A stretch of 64,000 nt of DNA from Bolinopsis microptera. Its lineage: Eukaryota > Ctenophora > Tentaculata > Lobata > Bolinopsidae. The notes below the pieces were generated by a model. It was not told the DNA's origin, ran no database searches, and was given only the letters and a program-made list of their open reading frames with translations. The stretch covers positions 3,486,536-3,550,535 of the forward strand of contig NC_087083.1 of assembly GCF_026151205.1 (NCBI RefSeq). Reading direction: 5' to 3'. The position numbers were made by a program, and so were the translations under genes. Shown here in pieces: positions 33,201-43,208 of this stretch (the stretch's first letter is position 1; every line of letters starts with the position of its first letter).

Positions 33201-36031
33201 TCGCACTGCTCGCACCCCACTTACCTCTAATACAGGCTGAGTTTTAGCCATGAAGATGTTGCTGGTGGAGTCGCACTGCTCGCACCCCCCTTACCTCTAA
33301 TACAGGCTGAGTTTTAGCCATGAAGATGTTGCTGGTGGAGTCGCACTGCTCGCACCCCACTTACCTCTAATACAGGCTGAGTTTTAGCCATGAAGATGTT
33401 GCTGGTGGAGTCGCACTGCTCGCACCCCACTTACCTCTAATACAGGCTGAGTTTTAGCCATGAAGATGTTGCTGGTGGAGTCGCACTGCTCGCACCCCAC
33501 TTACCTCTAATACAGGCTGAGTTTTAGCCATGAAGATGTTGCTGGTGGAGTCGCACTGCTCGCACCCCACTTACCTCTAATACAGGCTGAGTTTTAGCCA
33601 TGAAGATGTTGCTGGTGGAGTCGCACTGCTCGCACCCCACTTACCTCTAATACAGGCTGAGTTTTAGCCATGAAGATGTTGCTGGTGGAGTCGCACTGCT
33701 CGCACCCCACTTACCTCTAATACAGGCTGAGTTTTAGCCATGAAGATGTTGCTGGTGGAGTCGCACTGCTCGCACCCCACTTACCTCTAATACAGGCTGA
33801 GTTTTAGCCATGAAGATGTTGCTGGTGGAGTCGCACTGCTCGCACCCCACTTACCTCTAATACAGGCTGAGTTTTAGCCATGAAGATGTTGCTGGTGGAG
33901 TCGCACTGCTCGCACCCCCCTTACCTCTAATACAGGCTGAGTTTTAGCCATGAAGATGTTGCTGGTGGAGTCGCACTGCTCGCACCCCCTTACCTCTAAT
34001 ACAGGCTGAGTTTTAGCCATGAAGATGTTGCTGGTGGAGTCGCACTGCTCGCACCCCCATTTAACTCTAATACAGGCTGAGTTTTAGCCATGAAGATGTT
34101 GCTGGTGGAGTCGCACTGCTCGCACCCCCACTTAACTCTAATACAGGCTGAGTTTTAGCCATGAAGATGTTGCTGGTGGAGTCGCACTGCTCGCACCCCA
34201 CTTACCTCTAATACAGGCTGAGTTTTAGCCATGAAGATGTTGCTGGTGGAGTCGCACTGCTCGCACCCCACTTACCTCTAATACAGGCTGAGTTTTAGCC
34301 ATGAAGATGTTGCTGGTGGAGTCGCACTGCTCGCACCCCACTTACCTCTAATACAGGCTGAGTTTTAGCCATGAAGATGTTGCTGGTGGAGTCGCACTGC
34401 TCGCACCCCACTTACCTCTAATACAGGCTGAGTTTTAGCCACGAAGATGTTGCTGGTGGAGTTGCACTGCTCGCACCCCACTTACCTCTAATACAGGCTG
34501 AGTTTTAGCCATGAAGATGTTGCTGGTGGAGTCGCACTGCTCGCACCCCACTTACCTCTAATACAGGCTGAGTTTTAGCCACGAAGATGTTGCTGGTGGA
34601 GTTGCACTGCTCGCACCCCACTTACCTCTAATACAGGCTGAGTTTTAGCCATGAAGATGTTGCTGGTGGAGTCACACTGCTCGCACCCCACTTACCTCTA
34701 ATACAGGCTGAGTTTTAGCCATGAAGATGTTGCTGGTGGAGTCGCACTGCTCGCACCCCACTTACCTCTAATACAGGCTGAGTTTTAGCCATGAAGATGT
34801 TGCTGATGGAGTCGCACTGCTCGCACCCCACTTACCTCTAATACAGGCTGAGTTTTAGCCATGAAGATGTTGCTGGTGGAGTCGCACTGCTCGCACCCCA
34901 CTTACCTCTAATACAGGCTGAGTTTTAGCCATGAAGATGTTGCTGGTGGAGTCGCACTGCTCGCACCCCACTTAACTCTAATACAGGCTGAGTTTTAGCC
35001 ATGAAGATGTTGCTGGTGGAGTCGCACTGCTCGCACCCCCCTTACCTCTAATACAGGCTGAGTTTTAGCCATGAAGATGTTGCTGGTGGAGTCGCACTGC
35101 TCGCACCCCACTTACCTCTAATACAGGCTGAGTTTTAGCCATGAAGATGTTGCTGATGGAGTCGCACTGCTCGCACCCCACTTACCTCTAATACAGGCTG
35201 AGTTTTAGCCATGAAGATGTTGCTGGTGGAGTCGCACTGCTCGCACCCCACTTACCTCTAATACAGGCTGAGTTTTAGCCATGAAGATGTTGCTGGTGGA
35301 GTCACACTGCTCGCACCCTCCTTACCTCTAATACAGGCTGAGTTTTAGCCATGAAGATGTTGCTGGTGGAGTCGCACTGCTCGCACCCCACTTACCTCTA
35401 ATACTGGCTGAGTTTTAGCCATGAAGATGTTGCTGGTGGAGTCGCACTGCTCGCACCCCACTTACCTCTAATACAGGCTGAGTTTTAGCCATGAAGATGT
35501 TGCTGGTGGAGTCGCACTGCTCGCACCCCCCTTACCTCTAATACAGGCTGAGCTTTAGCCATGAAGATGTTGCTGGTGGAGTCGCACTGCTCGCACCCCA
35601 CTTACCTCTAAACCTCTAATACAGGCTGAGTTTTAGCCATGAAGATGTTGCTGGTGGAGTCGCACTGCTCGCACCCCACTTACCTCTAATACAGGCTGAG
35701 TTTTAGCCATGAAGATATTGCTGGTGGAGTCGCACTGCTCGCACCCCCCTTACCTCTAATACAGGCTGAGTTTTAGCCATGAAGATGTTGCTGGTGGAGT
35801 CGCACTGCTCGCACCCCCACTTACCTCTAATACAGGCTGAGTTTTAGCCATGAAGATGTTGCTGGTGGAGTCGCACTGCTCGCACCCCACTTACCTCTAA
35901 TACAGGCTGAGTTTTAGCCATGAAGATGTTGCTGGTGGAGTCGCACTGCTCGCACCCCACTTACCTCTAATACAGGCTGAGTTTTAGCCATGAAGATGTT
36001 GCTGGTGGAGTCGCACTGCTCGCACCCCCAC
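30281..36031 (-). repeat. ~82-copy 70-bp array of exon end plus 5' splice site
   Basis: Each 70-bp unit, read in the gene direction (-), is the last ~50 bases of exon 11 (GCEQCDSTSNIFMAKTQPVL, E) followed by its donor GAG/GTAAGT and a few intron bases, directly joined to the next exon copy. About 82 units show very low divergence; the main variants sit at the ACCCCAC/ACCCCCC junction. Reading through the first donor hits TAA within the next unit, so only the 5'-most donor (35964) keeps the protein intact. Confidence 0.93.
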
Positions 36032-36183
36032 TTGGTGAGGTTTCTGTCACAGTGCCCGCTGAAAATAGCAAATTCTTCTCTCCCGTGGTAGTTACCGAAC
36101 CTCAGCGCTCCCGCAAACTTCATAAACCCTTCAAACTTGCCTCCAACCAGGGTAGCGTCCGTTGTGTCGAGTATCTCTATCAT
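35965..36183 (-). CDS. B4GALNT1: beta-1,4-GalNAc transferase, exon 11
   Basis: Encodes MIEILDTTDATLVGGKFEGF onward to CDSTSNIFMAKTQPVLE, 73 codons, phase 0 at both ends. It continues the VDDD sheet, with LVGG then the N-x-F-MA-T motif typical of B4GALNT enzymes. Its 3' end is amplified in the array at 30281-36031. The chosen 3' end is the first donor. Confidence 0.88.
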
Positions 36184-36309
36184 CTGAATGTTTTATAGTT
36201 AGTTATAAGATACCTCAACATAGCAACTATGGTTTAAAATGTTACAATTTCTTAATGTTAGTTTCTTTCTTTCTAATTATCTTTACTTTGACATATTTAA
36301 TTATGTTTA

Positions 36310-36600
36310 TCAAAAACAGTAGAACCTATAACAACTGACCTTGTCAAGATTAGACTTATCAAAAACAGTAGAACCTATAACAACTGACCTTGTCAAGATT
36401 AGACTTATCTAACAGTAGAACCTATAACAACTGACCTTGTAAAGATTAGACTTATCTAACATTAGAACTTATAACAACTGACCTTGTCAAGATTAGACTT
36501 ATCTAACAGTAGAACCTATAACAACTGACCTTGTCAAGATTAGACTTATCTAACAGTAGAACCTATAACAACTGACCTTGTCAAGATTAGACTTATCGTT
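36310..36600 (-). repeat. 46-47-bp array of exon end plus 5' splice site (6 copies)
   Basis: Units carry TCTAATCTTGACAAG/GTCAGT, i.e. the last 15 coding bases of exon 10 and its donor, then GTTATAGGTTCTACTGTTA. Six copies include the authentic boundary at 36577. Confidence 0.9.
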
Positions 36601-36664
36601 GAATACATGATCGTCATCCACCAGGAGGAAATACTTAGTTTTTACCATCTTGAGAGCCAAGTTC
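36577..36664 (-). CDS. B4GALNT1: beta-1,4-GalNAc transferase, exon 10 (DxD motif)
   Basis: Encodes NLALKMVKTKYFLLVDDDHV, F, NDKSNLDK. The VDDD is the metal/UDP-sugar-binding DxD motif of the family. Phase 2 in, phase 0 out, donor AAG/GTCAGT. Confidence 0.9.
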
Positions 36665-36744
36665 CTGCAGTGTAATGTGGTAAGTTTAGTGAGTAAGTGC
36701 AGTGTGTACTGTGTAGTGTAAGAATACCTGTGAGCAGGCCGAGT

Positions 36745-37384
36745 TTATCACAGGTACGCCCATATATGACTAGTCTGGTTGCCTCTATTTTACACTACAT
36801 GCCTAGCGAGATGCCCATATCATCACTGTCTCCTATCATTTACTGAAGGAATGGAGCCAAGTTCCTTATGGTTACTAATGGTTACTAATGGTTACTTATG
36901 ATTATTATTTTACACTACCTGCCTAGCGAGATGCCCATATCATCACTCTCTCCTATCATATACTGAAGGAAGGGAGCCAAGTTCCTAATGGTTACTAGTG
37001 GTTACTAATGGTTACTAATGGTTACTTATGATTATTATTTGACACTACCTGCCTAGTGAGATGCCCATATCATCACTCTCCCCTATCATATACTGAAGGA
37101 AGGGAGCCAAGTTCCTAATGGTTACTAGTGGTTACTAATGGTTACTAATGGTTACTTATGGTTACTTATGATTATTATTTGACACTACCTGCCTAGTGAG
37201 ATGCCCATATCATCACTCTCCCCTATCATATACTGAAGGAAGGGAGCCAAGTTCCTAATGGTTACTAGTGGTTACTAATGGTTACTAATGGTTACTAATG
37301 GTTACTAATGGTTACTTATGATTATTATTTGACACTACCTGCCTAGTGAGATGCCCATATCATCACTCTCCCCTATCATATACT
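36745..37384 (-). repeat. Staircase repeat with chimeric exon borders
   Basis: The landmark TACTGAAGGA recurs at 36841, 36961, 37091, 37231 and 37381, i.e. spacings of 120, 130, 140 and 150. The increase comes from extra copies of the decamer GGTTACTAAT in each unit. Read in the gene direction, each of the first four units has AG/GAACTTGGCTC + CCTTCCTTCA/GTATATG: the start of exon 10 fused to the end of exon 9, with acceptor- and donor-like ends. Confidence 0.88.
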
Positions 37385-37474
37385 GAAGGAAGGGGTACTC
37401 TTTCATATCATCCCAAACTTCTTTTGGGTAGTCGTTAGGACCATCGTCATATGCTATTATCCTTAGATCATATC
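37384..37474 (-). CDS. B4GALNT1: beta-1,4-GalNAc transferase, exon 9
   Basis: Encodes YDLRIIAYDDGPNDYPKEVW then DDMKEYPFL. The IAYDDG segment is the position of the 'IADDS' strand in GT-A fold family members. Phase 1 in, phase 2 out. Confidence 0.85.
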
Positions 37475-37651
37475 CTGTAATGTGGTATTGGTCAAAGAGA
37501 TCAGGTTAAATCATTGGACAGCATGTGAAGCATATCTCAAAAAACCGAGAGGAAACCATGGTGATACTTAGCTAAATAGTAAATGATCCCTGACCGTGCG
37601 TTTATAAGTAAGTGCTGATTGTCAGTAAATGACAAACTACAAACTACAAAC

Positions 37652-37749
37652 CTTTTTTGTCCCTGATAGATTTAGCAAGCCTCATGACAAGGTAAGGTCT
37701 TCTCGCTGTCTTTGTTACCACGGTTACACAATCAAACACTTTCTTACAT
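37652..37749 (-). CDS. B4GALNT1: beta-1,4-GalNAc transferase, exon 8
   Basis: Encodes CKKVFDCVTVVTKTARRPYL, VMRLAKSIRDKK. The VTVVTKT strand opens the GT-A nucleotide-binding fold. Phase 2 in, phase 1 out. Confidence 0.88.
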
Positions 37750-37905
37750 CTGACAATCATTGTTTTTGTCATTATTTTAAATTTAAGTTTTCATTCAAAA
37801 AATAATTATTCTTGATTCACATCATTATAGATTTGCCTGCGTTTATTGTATTTTTATTCGAAAATTCGATCAATTATTATATAAAAGAATCAAGAATCAT
37901 TGTAC

Positions 37906-38035
37906 CTGATGGAAAAGAGAGGTTTTAACATCTCCACTGCTTTGACAGGGGGGTTCAGTCCGCATGCTTTAAAAGTGCATGACCCGGTTGACGGGGCGAC
38001 TGTGTCTTTGAAAGTTTTTCTCTCCGACAAGAAAA
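37906..38035 (-). CDS. B4GALNT1: beta-1,4-GalNAc transferase, exon 7
   Basis: Encodes FLSERKTFKDTVAPSTGSCT, FKACGLNPPVKAVEMLKPLF. This is the linker between the lectin-like N-terminal part and the GT-A domain. Phases 1 in and 2 out are consistent with its neighbours. Confidence 0.8.
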
Positions 38036-38224
38036 CTGAAAATGTTAATCAATCAGTAACAATACTATAAATTAGCAATACTAATACAATGATTGCAATG
38101 CTAATTGTTTTTATTTCATTTAACCACTTTTTTCTATTAATATATTAACATAGTCACCATAAAATTCATACTAATCTTTTTTGAAATGTTTGTACTTTGT
38201 ATGGTAAAAATTGATAATAACATT

Positions 38225-38430
38225 TATTGTTATTGTTACCGGGAGTAACATTGTATTGCTATGGTAACACTAAGATTAACATTGTATTGCTATGGTAACA
38301 CTGATAGTAATATTGTATTGCTATGGTAACATTGAGAGTAACATTGTATTGCTATGGTAACACTGATTGTAACATTGTATTGCTATGGTAACACTGAGTA
38401 ACATTATATTGCTATGTTAACATTGAGAGT
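38225..38430. repeat. ~30-bp minisatellite in intron 6
   Basis: Six copies of GTAACATTGTATTGCTATGG. No splice site is included in the unit. Confidence 0.88.
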
Positions 38431-38446
38431 AAAATAATACACTAAC

Positions 38447-38551
38447 ATGATTCCTCGATAAGCTCTATTCGTGAATCCTCTTCGTGACATGGCGTCAAAG
38501 CAACAGGGACATTCAAACAGGTGAATCTATTAGATTGGCGGATATCTGTCT
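38447..38551 (-). CDS. B4GALNT1: beta-1,4-GalNAc transferase, exon 6
   Basis: Encodes TDIRQSNRFTCLNVPVALTP, CHEEDSRIELIEES. Last part of the beta-trefoil-like region. Phase 1 in, phase 1 out, donor CAT/GTTAGT. Confidence 0.8.
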
Positions 38552-38617
38552 CTGAAATAAAAAATATTGAATTTAAAATAAACAAATAGGAGAAAAAAAA
38601 GCTGGTAGATAAGGCAG

Positions 38618-38815
38618 TTACCATGGTAACCTTGTGCAATGTGCAGTTACCATGGTAACCTTGTGCAATGTGCAGTTACCATGGTAACCTTGTGCAATGT
38701 GCAGTTACCATGGTAACCTTGTGCAATGTGCAGTTACCATGGTAACCTTGTGCAATGTGTAGTTACCATGGTAACCTTGTGCAATGTGCAGTTACCATGG
38801 TAACCTTGTGCAGTT
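38618..38815. repeat. 29-bp minisatellite in intron 5
   Basis: Seven copies of CAGTTACCATGGTAACCTTG plus TGCAATGTG. Each contains the palindrome GTTACCATGGTAAC. Confidence 0.9.
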
Positions 38816-38860
38816 AACATAGGAAATATCTCGGGAACACTGGAACAGATAGCAACTTAC

Positions 38861-38962
38861 GGACTGTAGGAGAGATGCACATTGTCCTGCCACCTATATC
38901 ACTTCTGATGAAGGAGTTATTAAACAGGTTGAATATCATACCCTCTTCGCAATCCACTAAAT
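38861..38962 (-). CDS. B4GALNT1: beta-1,4-GalNAc transferase, exon 5
   Basis: Encodes LVDCEEGMIFNLFNNSFIRS, DIGGRTMCISPTV. Cys pairs and an F-x-x-x-N-x-F-I strand pattern fit a beta-trefoil (ricin-B-type) repeat. Phase 1 in, phase 1 out. Confidence 0.82.
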
Positions 38963-39084
38963 CTGAAATAGAATATTGTTAATCAAAATCAGAAAATTTA
39001 AACTGATTTCTAAGTAAAACCTTTTTATCAGTTGATTACTAAGTAGAAGGTATATTGATTTTATTATTTATTATTATAAATACT

Positions 39085-39175
39085 TACTTAGTGAATAAAG
39101 TTAATCTTTATTATACTTACTTAGTGAATAAAGTTTATTTTCATTATACTTACTTAGTGAATAAAGTTTATTTTT
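39085..39175 (-). repeat. Three-copy repeat of exon 4 end plus 5' splice site
   Basis: In the gene direction the segment AACTTTATTCACTAA/GTAAGT occurs three times, ~35 bases apart. The upstream-most copy is the real end of exon 4. Confidence 0.85.
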
Positions 39176-39247
39176 ATTGAGAGCGGCACACTTTCCCGAC
39201 GGGTCGTGAATCAGTTTACCCTCCGCCGTTAAACTAAAGGTTTGTTC
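39154..39247 (-). CDS. B4GALNT1: beta-1,4-GalNAc transferase, exon 4
   Basis: Encodes EQTFSLTAEGKLIHDPSGKC, AALNKNKLYSL. The Q-x-F ... L ... GKC pattern is the ricin-B repeat signature. Phase 0 in, phase 1 out. Confidence 0.82.
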
Positions 39248-39415
39248 CTGAGGAAAGCGCGATTATTCTGCAGTTAAACTAAAGGTTTATTCCCCAATAT
39301 GCCCCCTATCCCCCACCATTGTACCCCCAATATGCCCCCTATAGGCACGTAGCCAGGGGGGGGGTCCCTACACACACCCTTGAACATTGCACCCTGATCA
39401 TGTCTTAACACCTAC

Positions 39416-39522
39416 CCAGTCAGGATTGCAGTGGGCAACTGTAAGTTCTTTATTGTCATCATCTGCATCAATACAGCGACCACCAAACCAGATCTTTAAC
39501 CTGTTTCCTGTGAAAGTGTCAC
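39416..39522 (-). CDS. B4GALNT1: beta-1,4-GalNAc transferase, exon 3
   Basis: Encodes DTFTGNRLKIWFGGRCIDAD, DDNKELTVAHCNPDW. The GRCIDA...V-x-x-C start is characteristic of a ricin-type beta-trefoil subdomain. Phase 1 in, phase 0 out. Confidence 0.82.
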
Positions 39523-39527
39523 CTGAG

Positions 39528-39765
39528 GAAGTAACCATTAGTAACCATTAGTAACCAATAGTAATCATAGGTAACCAATAGTAACCATTAGTAACCATTA
39601 GTAACCAATAGTAATCATAAGTAACCAATAGTAACCATTAGTAACCATTAGTAACTATTAGTAACTTTTAGTAACCATTAGTGACCACTAGTAACCATTA
39701 GTAACCAATAGTAACCAATAGTAACCAATAGTAACCAATAGTAACCATTAGTGACCCCACGGTTA
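39528..39765. repeat. 10-bp GTAACCATTA minisatellite
   Basis: About 22 copies of GTAACCATTA / GTAACCAATA directly upstream (in gene sense) of the exon 3 acceptor. Same decamer family as 36880-37330, 48545-48690, 52400-52860 and 52999-53349. Confidence 0.9.
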
Positions 39766-39939
39766 CTCAGTTAACCTTTTTATGAATATGTTACTCATTA
39801 GTCCAAACTGTTATCTAAAACAAAATAGTAAAATAAAAGCAGCAGCAATTCAGCGGCAGATAGCGGCGAGCATTATTAAAAACTCACGGCAGTATCGAGA
39901 TAGCCCGACCACTGTCCGCGGACCACTGTCCGCGGACCA

Positions 39940-40660
39940 CTGTAATCTAATTAAAGTAAAACTCACTGTAATCTAATTAAAGTAAAACTCACTGTAATCT
40001 AATTAAAGTAAAACTCACTGTAATCTAATTAAAGTTAAACTTACTGTAATCTAATTAAAGTTAAACTTACTGTATGTAATTAAAGTAAAACTCACTGTAT
40101 GTAATTAAAGTAAAACTCACTGTAATCTAATTAAAGTAAAACTCACTGTATGCAATTAAAGTTAAACTTACTGTAATCTAATTAAAGTAAAACTCACTGT
40201 ATGTAATTAAAGTAAAACTCACTGTAATCTAATTAAAGTTAAACTCACTGTATGTAATTAAAGTAAAACTCACTGTAATCTAATTAAAGTAAAACTCACT
40301 GTATGTAATTAAAGTAAAACTCACTGTAATCTAATTAAAGTAAAACTCACTGTATGTAATTAAAGTTAAACTCACTGTAATCTAATTAAAGTAAAACTCA
40401 CTGTATGTAATTAAAGTTAAACTTACTGTATGTAATTAAAGTAAACTCACTGTAATCTAATTAAAGTTAAACTTACTGTAATCTAATTAAAGTTAAACTT
40501 ACCGTATGTAATTAAAGTAAAACTCACTGTAATCTTATTAAAGTTAAACTCACTGTAATCTAATTAAAGTTAAACTCACTGTATGTAATTAAAGTAAAAC
40601 TCACTGTAATCTAATTAAAGTTAAACTTACTGTAATCTAATTAAAGTAAAACTTACTGTA
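39940..40660 (-). repeat. 23/26-bp array of exon 2 donor (~27 copies)
   Basis: In the gene direction each unit reads ACA/GTAAGTTTTACTTTAATT (or GTGAGT), repeating the exon 2 donor as ACAGTAAGT/ACAGTGAGT. The first copy is the true exon border at 40657. Read-through meets TAG within the first unit. Confidence 0.9.
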
Positions 40661-40743
40661 TTGGTTGGCAACAGCGCTCAGCGGCTGCGGTTTAGCTTTA
40701 CCGTCTAATTTTATAATAACTTCTGAGGGTATCTTCATGTGAT
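40657..40743 (-). CDS. B4GALNT1: beta-1,4-GalNAc transferase, exon 2
   Basis: Encodes HMKIPSEVIIKLDGKAKPQP, LSAVANQY, the stem region after the membrane anchor. Phase 1 in, phase 1 out, donor ACA/GTAAGT. Confidence 0.8.
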
Positions 40744-40932
40744 CTGAAATTCAGATCACTTACTTTTAACACAGCATATTAATTAACTTACTACTTACTA
40801 TACTTAATACTAACACAGCATATTGATTAACTTGCTACTTACCATACTTACTACTAACACAGCACATTAATTAACTTACTACTTACTATACTTAATACTA
40901 AGTACTAACACAGCATATTACTGTACATAATA

Positions 40933-41702
40933 CAGGGTGGGCCAAAAGTCAGTACCCATACGTTGGCCTTTATATAGCTCAGTCACTGGGTGCCCAATTT
41001 AAATACTTCTTTCTGGTATGACTTAGTACCACCACTGGTTCGAGGAATTTGTCAACTCGAAAAATATTCGCGTTCATTTTTTTCAAATGGAGGTTCATTT
41101 TTACATTTATTTGATAGTTTGGATAGTCGGATCAAGCTAAATGTTATTGAATTGTGTTTGGCCATTCGAATTACGTTTGTCCTGAAAGAATTAGAACTGT
41201 AGCTTCTCAGATGACCGAGATATGAAGCATAACGAGTTTATTCATTACGTGTGATCAGGTGATTGGTTTACCTAATCACGTGATAAGGTGCCCCCGTTAA
41301 CTACCCCGTTAAACATTATGGGAATTGTTAAGGGTGCCCAATTAAGGTATCGTGTCACGGTGTCACATAATCACCCAGTCAATTTTGTTAACGAGATACA
41401 GAAAATTCTTGATAACTTCGTTATTTCTAATCCGTTTTGCCTCATGTTTTCAGATCATATGCAACATTTGATAATCTACCGTCTCTGAAAAAAATTAGGC
41501 GTTCAGCATGTTCAGAGAAAACAATATAGGTGTTTTAATATTGAATGGGCGTGGTCTAAAATATTAGAATTTTCAAATTTTGACGACGGAATCCTCGAAC
41601 CAGTAAGTACAGTATGCCATCTGCAAAGCAACAGCTCTCAAATATAAAACACGGCGGAGCTATTAAGGCCAACGTATGGGTACTGACTTTTGGCCCACCC
41701 TG
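40933..41702. mobile_element. Tc1/mariner-type MITE, copy 2 (intact)
   Basis: TA-flanked, with ~38-bp TIRs starting CAGGGTGGGCCAAAAGTCAG, 770 bp, no reading frame of note. Lies in intron 1 of the GalNAc-transferase gene. Confidence 0.9.
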
Positions 41703-41870
41703 TAGTAATGTGGAAGTGTGAAACAGAATAATATTACATTTACTGGCATTTAGCAAAAACAGCAGTTCAGCAAGACAGCAGTTAAAACTGAGTCAATAAA
41801 AAGCTTAATCAATGAATAAAAAAATATTATAATATGAATAACTTAACAAATAACTAAATAAATAAGAAAC

Positions 41871-42033
41871 CTTGTCTCCGGCTGGATCGCTCTGTGTTGA
41901 TAGTGGTGAGAGTGAAGTTGAGAGAGTTGATGCAGGGGGGACTGACGAACTGAGCAATCTCTTTAAGAGCCAGTATTGCGCAAATTAGCAGTACTACTAA
42001 ACCCACATACTTCTTCATTAGGTTACTAACCAT
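41871..42033 (-). CDS. B4GALNT1: beta-1,4-GalNAc transferase (type II Golgi enzyme), exon 1
   Basis: ATG at 42033 begins a 13-exon, 530-codon gene with every splice phase consistent. Residues ~8-24 (YVGLVVLLICAILALKEIA) are the signal anchor of a type II Golgi protein. Then come a stem, a Cys-containing ricin-B-like beta-trefoil (exons 3-6) and a GT-A domain with VTVVTKT, IAYDDG, VDDDHVF, LVGG, NIFMAKT and EHADFF, matching the order in GM2/GD2 synthase-type enzymes (533 aa in human). Family members transfer GalNAc from UDP-GalNAc to galactose-containing glycolipids or glycans. The acceptor here is unknown. Four of its introns contain repeats copied from their own 5' splice sites, and a fifth (intron 9) has a chimeric exon-border repeat. 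Confidence 0.85.
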
Positions 42034-42837
42034 CCTGCCTATATACCTTCAGTGCAGAGCTTTTAGTAATAATAACTAAATACTTCGGACAACCATGGCT
42101 ATATAGTTAACCTTTTTATTAAACAGTAAAGACAATTCGGAGGACGACTAACCACACAGTTTTAGTCGTCCTTACAGTTGGCACTACTAGAGGCCAGAGG
42201 GGGGTGCCAATTTGCTGATTTTGATGCCAAGTTGATGCAAATAAGTTCAATTTATCGTCCTATAGCCGCAAAAAAGAGAGGGTGCGAACAAAGCAAATAA
42301 AACTGCCAAAGCATAAGCAAAAGACATGAAAAAGACATGAAATAATTTTAGGGGCTAAAATTGCGAGGTTACACTAATTAAGGAACTCGTTTACCTTGGC
42401 AACTGTGTTACCTTGGCAACCCCTTGTTATACTTGCCAACTGTGTGCAATACAATCTAACAAGTCGGTGTTATAGCTGTAATTGTACTGTGTCGTGTGTA
42501 AAAATGCCAACAACAAAAAGGGGGACAATGACCTTCACAAAAAGTGGTAAATAGGTGTCATGTAAGAGGAGCTCTATAGTAACAATTAAAACTTTGAGAC
42601 AATTCACGTGTAATTCGGAGCAACTATTTCCTGTGTTATATGTATAGATTGTGTAGTTTCTTTAGTATAAGGCAACAAATATTTAAGTAAGATTTGCGAT
42701 TAAGTTGGTCTACAAGTATTAAACTGGAAGTAACCCGAGTTAAGATAGCATCAGCAGAAATACACAACTCAAATTAAACTCTAGCTATGTCCTGTGAGAT
42801 TGCAATCACACGGAACTCTGAAATAGTGACACCTCGT

Positions 42838-42873
<36 letters not shown>

Positions 42874-43200
42874 TGTAACACCTAATGTGTAATCAGCTTT
42901 ATATTATCCAGTGCTACTGCTAACAGGAATACAATAAATCACGGTGCTTTAATTACATTTCAGTTTGATCTTACATCCAATAATACAATTACATCCGGGA
43001 TTAGATTACAATATCCACCCCTCGTTTATATAGAAGGGGTATATTATATATATATACGATATATGATATCCCTGTAAAAATATCGTGAAACCTCATACTG
43101 ATGGGCGCTGTAAGCCTCGTGGCTCGTATATTATATCAGACTGCAAAGTCAAGAACACTGATTCTCATCCTAGTGCCAAATCACGTACAAATTTTCTATA
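42034..43200. other. Intergenic DNA upstream of the GalNAc-transferase gene
   Basis: No gene recognised. Contains a C32 run (42839-42870) and AT-rich DNA. This interval should hold the minus-strand promoter, but no clear core motif was found. Confidence 0.5.
42839..42870. repeat. Poly-C run (32)
   Basis: Uninterrupted C32, the longest of the window together with the G32 at 16359. Confidence 0.95.
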
Positions 43201-43208
43201 AAATTGTA

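Noticed and set aside
30281-36031. CRISPR-like array
   Set aside because: The 70-bp units are contiguous with no unique spacers, and the unit is an exon/intron border of a eukaryotic gene.
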